A stretch of DNA of 44,933 bases from a virus, in the IMG/VR virus record IMGVR_UViG_3300049846_002552, positions 1 to 44,933 of that record. One strand, given 5' to 3'. Position 1 is the stretch's first letter, and the number at the start of each line of letters is the position of its first letter. Both the position numbers and the translations under genes were made by a program. Below the pieces are notes generated by a model that searched no databases, was not told where the DNA came from, and saw nothing but the letters and a program-made list of their open reading frames with translations. Below, in pieces: positions 39,289 through 44,933 of the stretch.

Positions 39289-40035
39289 ATGCCGCGAGCA
39301 CGAGCAACGACCAACGAAGAGATCGCATTTATCGATGAGCATCGAGACAGCAAGAGCATTGCGGAAATGGCAACGCTTTTGGGGCGATCGTACTCGTGGA
39401 CGTTTCGCAAGGCGCATCGCGACGGGTGGCAAACGCCGGCGCGGATCACGGATCGCGACAAGCAACAGCTCGCGGAGCTGGCCGCGAAGGGCTTGTGCAA
39501 TCGCTGTGCGGGGCGTGTGATGAAATTCGGGCGAGAGGTTTTGCGATTGTGGCGGCGCAAGCTCGATCTCCCGCCCGCCGATAAAACAGTTTGCCCGAGC
39601 TGCACGCAAGCAACGAGAGCACGCACGATCAATCAGCTCGCGCGGGCTGGATTCGAGAATCTTGCCCAAGTGCGAAGCAAAGCGATGGCGGATTATGTGA
39701 AGCGAAGCGGCTGGCCGGATCATCTGCGCGTGCGGCATGTGCAGATATTGGACGCGCTCTATATGCACGGCCCCCAAACGCGGCGGCAGCTCGCGGCACA
39801 CTGCGGCTTGCAATGGCGCGGCAGCAGACAATCGCTAAAGAGCAACGACAAGGGCGGCACATACCTTGCGCATCTGATCAAGCTCGGAATGGTGATCAAG
39901 CTCACGAGCAAGTTGCCGCCAGATCACAGCGAAGATCGCCGCGAGCACAAACGCGATCAACGCGGCAGGAGCGTGAGCGTGTATGCCCTGACACTAGGAA
40001 TGCAACCCAAACAAGCAACAACGGAGAAGCGATGA
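39289..40035 (+). CDS. HTH and zinc-ribbon DNA-binding protein
   Basis: 248 aa, starting MPRARATTNEEIAFIDEH after AAGGAGGCTGATC. Residues ~5-45 form a homeodomain-like HTH (IAEMATLLGRSYSWTFRKAH). CNRCAG (~70) and CPSC (~103) form a probable zinc ribbon. The C-terminal half has a second winged-helix pattern (VRHVQILDALYMHGPQTRRQ, LIKLGMVIKLTS). It probably controls transcription or replication; no named family. It ends in an ATGA overlap. Confidence 0.65.
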   Translation: MPRARATTNEEIAFIDEHRDSKSIAEMATLLGRSYSWTFRKAHRDGWQTPARITDRDKQQLAELAAKGLCNRCAGRVMKFGREVLRLWRRKLDLPPADKTVCPSCTQATRARTINQLARAGFENLAQVRSKAMADYVKRSGWPDHLRVRHVQILDALYMHGPQTRRQLAAHCGLQWRGSRQSLKSNDKGGTYLAHLIKLGMVIKLTSKLPPDHSEDRREHKRDQRGRSVSVYALTLGMQPKQATTEKR

Positions 40036-40403
40036 GCAAGCGATCAGGAACACTATTGAAACCGCTTGACGCACAGCGCGAAAATTCTCTCGTGCCCTGG
40101 CAAGCAAAGATGCACAAAGCGATACAAAGTGCTGTCAGCGAGAATGATCTCGCCGATGTGATCAAGGCGATCACCACGAAAGCAAAGGGCGGCGATCTGC
40201 GAGCTGCACAATTCCTGATCGATCTGATTTTCCCGCGAGTGCAGTTGCCGCCGCCGAGCGTGATCAACATCGCGAGCAACGTAAGCGCGCCGCCCGCGAC
40301 GGGATACCCAGGCACGAGCCAGAAAATCATCGAGCTACAAAAGCGAGCCGAGGCAGAGCAAGAGATTTTCCAGCCGCATGATCGAGCGAGATCGATCGAT
40401 TGA
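40032..40403 (+). CDS. Hypothetical protein with terminase-small-like helix
   Basis: 123 aa. It starts in the ATGA overlap with the HTH gene behind GGAGAAGCG. DLADVIKAITTKAKGGDLRA, then AQFLIDLIFPRVQ recalls the helical segment seen in some phage DNA-binding and small-terminase-like proteins, but a bona fide small terminase is already present. Function unknown; a DNA-associated role is possible. Confidence 0.55.
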   Translation: MSKRSGTLLKPLDAQRENSLVPWQAKMHKAIQSAVSENDLADVIKAITTKAKGGDLRAAQFLIDLIFPRVQLPPPSVINIASNVSAPPATGYPGTSQKIIELQKRAEAEQEIFQPHDRARSID

Positions 40404-40437
40404 TCAGCAAGCAACTTTTAACACACGAGATCGCACA

Positions 40438-41016
40438 ATGGCAAAACGCAACAAGATCACGACGAAAAGCAAGACGATCGGCAAGCTCACGATTCCGCCC
40501 GCATCGCCGCCGAAAAATCCCGTCTTGGATTTCTCGCAAGCGAAGGCGAATCCCCTGCGCTTGTCGCCTATCGCATTGCAGACAGCGAAGAAAGCACGAG
40601 CGCGACCAACTCCCGGCGTGATGAATGCGACAGAGAGGAAATACTCTGAATATCTCGAAGCGCAGAGGCATATCGGCGTGATCGTAGATTGGATTTATGA
40701 GCCGGGGAGTTTCAAGCTCGCGCCGGACTGTCACTATCGCCCCGATTTTTTTGTGGTCTATGCCGATGGCTCGTGCGAGCTGATCGACGTTAAGGGCTAC
40801 AACAGAAAACAAAATGGGCCGGTGGTTGAAGAGGATGCGCAAGTGAAGATCAAAGTGGCGGCAGAACGATTCTGGTTTTTTGGCTGGGCGCAAACGTGGC
40901 GCACGCAAGACGGTTGGCAGCGGCGGGATTTCAATTCTCGGCACGAGAATTTTCCGCCCAAGGACTCTAGCAACGAAGGGGAGCAAGATGCTCACATTAC
41001 GACGGCAGAAAAGTGA
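40438..41016 (+). CDS. PD-(D/E)XK nuclease-like protein, DUF1064-like
   Basis: 192 aa. In the second half, YRPDFFVVYADGSCELIDVK with Asp103, Glu114 and Lys119 gives the PD-(D/E)XK arrangement, preceded by a conserved Glu-rich helix (ATERKYSEYLEAQ). The GYNRKQNG and AAERFWFFGW stretches recall phage DUF1064 proteins, small endonucleases that may cut branched DNA. The basic N-terminal 60 residues could hold DNA. The 3' end overlaps the csrA gene by 29 nt. Confidence 0.75.
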   Translation: MAKRNKITTKSKTIGKLTIPPASPPKNPVLDFSQAKANPLRLSPIALQTAKKARARPTPGVMNATERKYSEYLEAQRHIGVIVDWIYEPGSFKLAPDCHYRPDFFVVYADGSCELIDVKGYNRKQNGPVVEEDAQVKIKVAAERFWFFGWAQTWRTQDGWQRRDFNSRHENFPPKDSSNEGEQDAHITTAEK

Positions 41017-41182
41017 AACGATCGTGATCAACGGCCCGTGCGTGATCAAGATCATCGGCACTGGCAAAAAAAACGTGCGCTTGGCCTTTGATGGGCCGAA
41101 GAGCACAAAGATTATGCGCGGCGAGCTTGTGCTTGCGAATGCACGAGCAACGACCGTTGAAAGTTTGACGCGGGAAAAATGA
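40988..41182 (+). CDS. csrA: CsrA-family RNA-binding translational regulator
   Basis: 64 aa, the usual length for CsrA/RsmA. The start MLTLRRQKSETIVI matches CsrA MLxLxRxxGExxxI, and KKNVRLAFDGPKSTKIMRGE matches the VRLGIxAP...xxREE end. By position, Leu4, Arg6, Arg31 and the key RNA-binding Arg44 are all kept; only the second Glu of the HREE motif is exact (Gly45, Glu46). CsrA dimers bind GGA in ACARGGAU-type sites near ribosome binding sites and block or promote translation. Preceded by GAAGGGGAGCAAG. It is the last gene before a strong terminator. Confidence 0.85.
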   Translation: MLTLRRQKSETIVINGPCVIKIIGTGKKNVRLAFDGPKSTKIMRGELVLANARATTVESLTREK

Positions 41183-41194
41183 TTGTGATCGAGC

Positions 41195-41236
41195 AACGAT
41201 CGCACGAGCTGATCACTCGTGCGATCGTTTTTTGTT
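41195..41236 (+). terminator. Strong Rho-independent terminator after csrA
   Basis: 14-bp perfect stem AACGATCGCACGAG / CTCGTGCGATCGTT, loop CTGATCA, then a T-run. It ends the 34107-41182 unit. Confidence 0.9.
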
Positions 41237-41266
41237 GCTGCAAACGCAGCTCGGCACGCTGATCTA

Positions 41267-41288
41267 TTTTCTGCCCGCTGGAAGTTGC
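41267..41288. repeat. 22-bp repeat shared with 15034-15055
   Basis: Second copy of the block that begins TTTTCTGCCCGCTGG. Here it is followed by nested inverted arms (GTTGC/GCAAC inside GGAAGT/ACTTCC, 41280-41310), the outer part resembling the GGAAGTCC sites with one change. Upstream of the lysis cluster. Confidence 0.75.
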
Positions 41289-41354
41289 CTAGCAACGCAT
41301 AAAGACTTCCCGCGATACACTCAAAGGGCATTCATCTATCACAGGAGCAATCAA

Positions 41355-41675
41355 ATGGCGACGGTTGGGAGCTTTCAAACATCGATCAACAAGTTTATCG
41401 ATGCGGCGGGTGATGGTATTTCTTTCATCGATTTTGGGATGCTCTTTGAGCAATTGAAAATCCTGGCGATGGAAAAGGCATCGCAGCTCGCTCTCGAAGG
41501 GTACGAAAAAAAACAGCTCGTGCTCGATGCTCTCGCGAGCTTTATCGACAACAAAATGCCGCTTCCTGTGTGGCTGTTTTGGGCAAAGCCGATGATCAAA
41601 AAATTGTTGCTCTCTCTTGCAAGCGGCGCGATCGAAACGCTCTACAAGAAATACATCAAGCCCAAAGCAACTTGA
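41355..41675 (+). CDS. Hypothetical protein at the start of the lysis cluster
   Basis: 106 aa, starting MATVGSFQTSINKFIDAAG behind ACAGGAGCAATCAA. Helical; the part PLPVWLFWAKPMIKKLLLSL is semi-hydrophobic and could touch a membrane. It opens the late cluster behind the terminator at 41195 and the 22-bp repeat. Function unknown. Confidence 0.6.
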   Translation: MATVGSFQTSINKFIDAAGDGISFIDFGMLFEQLKILAMEKASQLALEGYEKKQLVLDALASFIDNKMPLPVWLFWAKPMIKKLLLSLASGAIETLYKKYIKPKAT

Positions 41676-41725
41676 TTCTCGTTGCTTGTTGATCACGATC
41701 ACTCTCTTTCTAAGCGAATACAAAA

Positions 41726-42274
41726 ATGGCAAAGCGATCACCATTCGTTGCAACGACCCGCAAGAGCACGGCGGCGGGGAAAAACAATCAAGCGATTCCG
41801 AGCGAGCAAGACGCGCAGCCTTTTCCGCTGCAATCTGTTTTGATGTGGCTCGTGATTGGAGTTTTGAGCTACGCTCTTTTCCGCGACAAGTTTCTTCCGT
41901 CGCATCCCGTGAACACGGGCACACTCGGCAAAGCATTCGAGACAAACGACGATCGCGATGCTGCGGTGCGCGATGCTCATATCTTCGCCACGCTTTGCGT
42001 ATCGCTCGCGGACGCGATCGAGTACGACAGCAAGCAAAGTGCCCCGCGCTTGCGCACAGGCACGCAGGTTGATGATCTGCGGCGAGCTGTGCGCGAATAT
42101 CGAATGAAGGGCGCGAGCTTTGCGATGAAATATCCCGCGCTGCCCGGCGCGGTCGATGCTTTTATCACATCGCGAGTGGGCACGAGTGGCGGGCCGCTTG
42201 ACGTTGAGCAACGCAAGAAATGGATCGCGGCGTTTCGAGAGCTTTCCCACGAAGCAGAGGAAATTAAACACTGA
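41726..42274 (+). CDS. Membrane-anchored hypothetical protein
   Basis: 182 aa. A basic head (MAKRSPFVATTRKS) is followed by one membrane span near residues 35-52 (LQSVLMWLVIGVLSYAL), then a charged helical domain (DLRRAVREYRMKGASFAMKY). It overlaps the next gene by one base (TGATG), so it is translated with the papain-like protease and may hold it at the membrane or act as a holin/anti-holin. Confidence 0.65.
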   Translation: MAKRSPFVATTRKSTAAGKNNQAIPSEQDAQPFPLQSVLMWLVIGVLSYALFRDKFLPSHPVNTGTLGKAFETNDDRDAAVRDAHIFATLCVSLADAIEYDSKQSAPRLRTGTQVDDLRRAVREYRMKGASFAMKYPALPGAVDAFITSRVGTSGGPLDVEQRKKWIAAFRELSHEAEEIKH

Positions 42275-43476
42275 TGAGCAAGCAAGCAAAAAAATCGATC
42301 GCGGCACTTGCCGCATTCCTGATCTTGATCTTGGTGTGCGTGCTCGCGCTCGCGCCGGCCGGAAAGAAAGTTGATCCGCCAGATCAGCAACAGAAGATCG
42401 AGAGCAAGATCGAAAAATCTGTTGGCGGCATCGAGCAAGATGGGGGCTGGCATTTTGGCTATGAACCCGCGCCGAAAGATTCTGCCGCCTTTGTTGCATC
42501 GCTTGCAAAGCCAACGCTCGCACAGGCTGGCCCCGAGGTCTTGCTCAAAGCACAAGATCGCAAGCCGGTTTTCCTTTATCGCGCTCTCTATTCCGCATTC
42601 GCTGCACACGAAGGCGGGCGAGCATGGGTTGTTGGAAAGCAAGGCATCGGCGATTGCGTTTCGTGGGGTTGGGCGCACGCGGCAGATATTCATCTTGCTG
42701 TGATGTGGGTGCAGGGCGATTCTGCCGAGTGGCGAGCTGCGGCAACAGAAGCGATCTATGGCGGATCACGAGTTGAGGCGCGAGGCGTTGATCGCGGCGG
42801 CTACAGCGATGGCTCGTATGGCGCAGCAGCGGCGAAGTGGGTGCGTGATTGGGGCGTAGTCTTTCGCCAGCCATACGGCGAGATCGATCTCACGCGATAC
42901 AGCGCGAGCCGCGCGAAAGAATGGGGCAACTATGGTTGCGGTGGAAAAGACGATAAGGGCAAGCTCGATGAGATCGCGAAAGAGCACGGCATCCGCAACG
43001 TCGTTTTGATCAAAAATTTCCGCGATGCTGCGGCGGCGATACAAAGCGGCTACCCGATTCCAGTTTGCAGCGGGCAAGGATTTTCGAGCACACGCGACGA
43101 GAAAGGATTCGCACGAGCAAGCGGGCACTGGGCGCATTGCATGTGCTTTGTTGGCGTGCGATTTGATCCGCCTGGGCTGTTGTGTCTCAACTCGTGGGGG
43201 CCGAAATGGATCAGCGGGCCAAAATTCCCCGACGATATGCCTGATGGCTCGTTTTGGGTCACGGAGGCAACTGTTGATCGAATGCTATCGGGGAATGATT
43301 CTTTTGCCGTTTCTGGCTATAACGGATTTCCTTATCGCGATCTCACGCATGGCGATTGGGTGTTGACTGATCCCTCGGCTGTGCGTGATTATGTGCATAG
43401 AATTACAAAGCCACGCCGCGATCGCTTTGCGAGAGCTGATCAAGGCGATCAATCCTCTTTTCTCATTTCGCCATAG
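42274..43476 (+). CDS. Papain-family (C1) cysteine protease with membrane anchor
   Basis: 400 aa. Residues 8-30 are a signal anchor (AALAAFLILILVCVLALAPA). The catalytic core has the Cys in GKQGIGDCVSWGW (Cys128, with Gln123 as oxyanion residue), His288 in SGHWAHCMCFVGV and Asn306 in LCLNSWGPKW. All three papain catalytic residues are in place and in the usual order. Papain-like proteases are uncommon as phage lysis enzymes. The place between small membrane proteins suggests envelope degradation at lysis; a role at entry or on virion proteins is also possible. Confidence 0.88.
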   Translation: MSKQAKKSIAALAAFLILILVCVLALAPAGKKVDPPDQQQKIESKIEKSVGGIEQDGGWHFGYEPAPKDSAAFVASLAKPTLAQAGPEVLLKAQDRKPVFLYRALYSAFAAHEGGRAWVVGKQGIGDCVSWGWAHAADIHLAVMWVQGDSAEWRAAATEAIYGGSRVEARGVDRGGYSDGSYGAAAAKWVRDWGVVFRQPYGEIDLTRYSASRAKEWGNYGCGGKDDKGKLDEIAKEHGIRNVVLIKNFRDAAAAIQSGYPIPVCSGQGFSSTRDEKGFARASGHWAHCMCFVGVRFDPPGLLCLNSWGPKWISGPKFPDDMPDGSFWVTEATVDRMLSGNDSFAVSGYNGFPYRDLTHGDWVLTDPSAVRDYVHRITKPRRDRFARADQGDQSSFLISP

Positions 43477-43485
43477 GTACAAACG

Positions 43486-43776
43486 ATGCGCAAGAAAGAT
43501 TATTTCATCGTGCTGTTGATGATCGTTGTTGTTGTTTGGGCAACACACCCAACAGCATCGCCGACGGGTGCGGTGCTCGATCGTCCTGTGCTCGCGGCGA
43601 TCGTGAAGTTTGTCAAACAAGCGGCATGGTTCTCTCTGATTTTTGATGAGCCGCCGCAAGAGGAAAACATCGAGAACACATTCAAGGTGGTTCCCGATGA
43701 GCTTGTGAATCAACCGCCAGCTCGCAAGCTCGATGCTGATGGCGTTGCGATCATCGATCACTCGGACGGGTGGTGA
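43486..43776 (+). CDS. Small membrane protein in lysis cluster
   Basis: 96 aa, starting MRKKDYFIVLLMIVVVVWA: a basic tip and a clear membrane span (residues ~6-20). The remainder is soluble, with a Pro/Glu-rich stretch (FDEPPQEENIENTFKV). N-terminal anchor plus soluble domain outside fits a holin partner or spanin-like part. It lies 9 bp after the protease gene. Confidence 0.65.
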   Translation: MRKKDYFIVLLMIVVVVWATHPTASPTGAVLDRPVLAAIVKFVKQAAWFSLIFDEPPQEENIENTFKVVPDELVNQPPARKLDADGVAIIDHSDGW

Positions 43777-43819
43777 TCGATCGCGTTATTTTCCGCCCGT
43801 GTTTTTTCCCGAGGTATGA

Positions 43820-44332
43820 ATGATGAGCCGAATTGGAATGATCGCCGTTGTGTTTGTGTTGCTTGCTGGATTCGCTGCGAAGCGAATCACGACGGTTCAC
43901 GCTGTTGATCACGAGCAAGCTCGAAGCGATGCCGCTGCGATCGCGGCGATGGGCATGTATGCGATCAATGCTCCTGCGCCAGATCAGCCAAAGAGTGTGC
44001 CAGCGAATACGCCGAGCAACACGCCGAGCAAGATCGAAAGCAAGCGCGCAGCGTTGAGCATGAGCACGCTCGCGATTCCCGCCGCGTTTGTTGGTGCAGC
44101 GGTGCAAGCTGCGATCTTTGATCAAGTGCAATGCACGGACGGACAATGCCACAAGCCGCCGAGCAAGAGCAACGCGGCAACGCCGAGCGCGAGCACGAGC
44201 TGCACGCCGAGCGCGAGCACGAGCTGCACACAAGCAACGAGAGCGAGCACGAGCTGCGCTCAATCGAATGCAAGAGCAAAGCCTGTGCGCAGGTTTCTTG
44301 GTCGCATTTTTGGGCGATGGCGTTGCGGCTAG
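43820..44332 (+). CDS. Exported or anchored Ser/Thr/Cys-rich protein
   Basis: 170 aa from ATG 43820 (ATG 43823 equally likely), behind CCGAGG. Residues 4-20 are a signal peptide or anchor (IGMIAVVFVLLAGFAAK). A second hydrophobic patch (LAIPAAFVGAAVQAAIF) follows. The C-terminal part contains two perfect TPSASTSC repeats encoded by 24-bp units (44180-44203, 44204-44227) and ends basic. Cys-rich repeats could form disulphides outside the cell. It is the last gene; a terminator follows at 44360. Confidence 0.65.
   Translation: MMSRIGMIAVVFVLLAGFAAKRITTVHAVDHEQARSDAAAIAAMGMYAINAPAPDQPKSVPANTPSNTPSKIESKRAALSMSTLAIPAAFVGAAVQAAIFDQVQCTDGQCHKPPSKSNAATPSASTSCTPSASTSCTQATRASTSCAQSNARAKPVRRFLGRIFGRWRCG
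44180..44227 (+). repeat. Two 24-bp minisatellite units in the last gene
   Basis: Exact tandem copies 44180-44203 and 44204-44227 (ACGCCGAGCGCGAGC...); a third degenerate unit follows to 44257. Encodes TPSASTSC. Confidence 0.85.
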
Positions 44333-44359
44333 AATGTGATCGCAAAGCAACAAGCGAAC

Positions 44360-44415
44360 ATGCTGCACAGTGTACGGGCTGATCCTGTCCGGCTGATCAC
44401 TGTGCAGCATTTTTG
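44360..44415 (+). terminator. Terminator with a repeat unit in its loop
   Basis: Perfect 13-bp stem ATGCTGCACAGTG (44360-44372) / CACTGTGCAGCAT (44398-44410) followed by TTTTG. The 25-nt loop is a diverged copy of the 35-bp repeat of the adjoining array. Confidence 0.85.
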
Positions 44416-44686
44416 TTGCGCAGCCGGCGAGCTTGATAGTGTACGGCCTGATCCTGATCGGGTGATCAGCAAAGTGTACGAATTGACCCTGATCGGCTGA
44501 TCAGCATAGTGTACGGCCTGATCCTGTACCGATGAGCACGCTGGGGGTAGGGCGCCATTCGCGTTAGTGTACGGCCTGACCCTGATCGGGTGATCAGTTG
44601 AGTGTACGAATTGACCCTGATCGGGTGATCAGCATAGTGTACGGCCTAATCCTGATCGGGTGATCAGTTGAGTGTACGGCCTGACA
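44369..44686. repeat. 35-bp tandem repeat array
   Basis: Units begin AGTGTACG at 44369 (in the terminator), 44438, 44473, 44508, 44566, 44601, 44636 and 44671 (partial). Six of the seven steps fit 35 bp or a near multiple; the 44508-44566 step has 23 extra bases. Most units end in CTGATCGGGTGATCAG, a hairpin with a 6-bp stem. Two subtypes alternate: GGCCTGA and AATTGAC after the shared start. Units abut without unique spacers. Confidence 0.9.
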
Positions 44687-44697
44687 GCTCCGCGGCT

Positions 44698-44787
44698 TGA
44701 CGGAAGTCCTTATTTCTCGTCCAAAAAAACGCACGAGGCATAAGGACTTCCGACGATTCGCAGCTCGAAAATTAAGGACTTCCGTCA
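44698..44787. repeat. Triple GGAAGTCCTT sites with 15-bp inverted repeat
   Basis: TGACGGAAGTCCTTA (44698-44712) and TAAGGACTTCCGTCA (44773-44787) are a perfect 15-bp inverted repeat; a third site in the right-hand orientation lies between them (44742-44751). Candidate binding sites for a phage DNA-binding protein, or part of an origin. Confidence 0.85.
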
Positions 44788-44933
44788 TTTTGCGAGATCG
44801 CACCAAAGCGGCTAATCGCGTCCCTGGCTGCGTCCGAGCTGCGGAGCACATTGTATCGACCGAGAGCGCACGCCAAATGCTGTGCGAGGCTAATGCAACG
44901 TAGATGCACCCCCCCATTGAGTCTTACTCCGAC

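Larger units (their letters stand above)
44333..44933. other. Right-end non-coding region
   Basis: 600 bp without a convincing gene. From left: terminator, 35-bp array (44369-44686), GGAAGTCCTT cluster (44698-44787), then 44788-44933, in which I see only a C-run near the end. If the genome is circular or circularly permuted, this region would lie just upstream of the ParB-like gene. Confidence 0.65.

Noticed and set aside
40327-41331. 334-aa leftward frame opposite the nuclease-like and csrA genes
   Set aside because: It would cover two recognisable genes and a strong terminator on the other strand.
44369-44686. CRISPR array
   Set aside because: The 35-bp units abut with no unique spacers of constant length, and no cas gene is present. 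It is a tandem repeat.
1-44933. Terminal redundancy
   Set aside because: The window starts and ends with TCCGAC, but six bases can match by chance. Circularity is not shown.
1-44933. Lysogeny module
   Set aside because: I looked for an integrase, excisionase or CI-like repressor and found none. The HTH proteins at 36089 and 39289 do not resemble repressors with a cleavage domain.
1-44933. tRNA genes
   Set aside because: No cloverleaf with a TTC-A and CCA end was noticed by eye. A tRNA scan would be needed to exclude them fully.

Overview
The window reads as a complete or nearly complete genome of a tailed phage of about 45 kb, with siphovirus-like gene content. The late genes follow the lambda plan: small and large terminase (Nu1/GpA type), a gpW-like joiner, a lambda-family portal, an S49 prohead protease joined to a major capsid protein, tail genes including a probable -1 frameshifted tail chaperone and a tape measure, then tail-tip and receptor-binding candidates. 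I see no integrase, repressor, polymerase, helicase, primase or tRNA gene, so the phage probably depends on the host replisome. The host is not identified. The CsrA homologue, the papain-like lysis-region protease, a DUF6876-like protein and lectin-like tail proteins fit a planctomycete or a related non-model host. The strong enrichment of GATC and GCGATCGC is a property also known from cyanobacteria. Both host guesses are inference.

Layout. (1) 1-2187, rightward: a ParB/Srx-domain protein and an unusual ABC-ATPase/GNAT/winged-helix fusion. (2) 2163-10729, leftward: about 17 small genes. Eleven of them start behind almost the same leader, CTCACACAAGGATCAGG, and four gaps hold an 88-98 bp cassette with two hairpins. 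Recognisable products are an ASCH protein, a DUF6876-like protein and a MoxR/CobS-like AAA+ ATPase. (3) 10730-11135: a divergent control region with one copy of a 217-bp duplication and inverted GGAAGTCCTT sites. (4) 11136-33822, rightward: packaging, head and tail genes. (5) 33845-41182, rightward, behind a near-consensus sigma-70 promoter: an HD phosphohydrolase, a replication-initiator-like protein with internal 22-bp iterons, an SNase-like nuclease, a PD-(D/E)XK-like protein, zinc/HTH proteins and a 64-aa CsrA homologue. (6) 41355-44332: a lysis-region cluster of membrane proteins around an N-terminally anchored papain-family protease. (7) 44333-44933: non-coding, with a terminator, a 35-bp tandem repeat array and three more GGAAGTCCTT sites.

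The most interesting possibility is a link between regions 2 and 5. The phage encodes a CsrA-like RNA-binding protein that keeps the key Arg44. The leaders of its small leftward genes carry ACAAGGAU, the core of the known CsrA-binding consensus, overlapping the ribosome binding site. That would make the small-gene array a phage-encoded post-transcriptional regulon. This is a hypothesis from sequence alone. Other points of note are the protease-capsid fusion, the ParB plus ABC-GNAT pair as a possible DNA-modification module in a GATC-rich genome, iterons inside the initiator gene, and an in-frame amber codon in one small gene.
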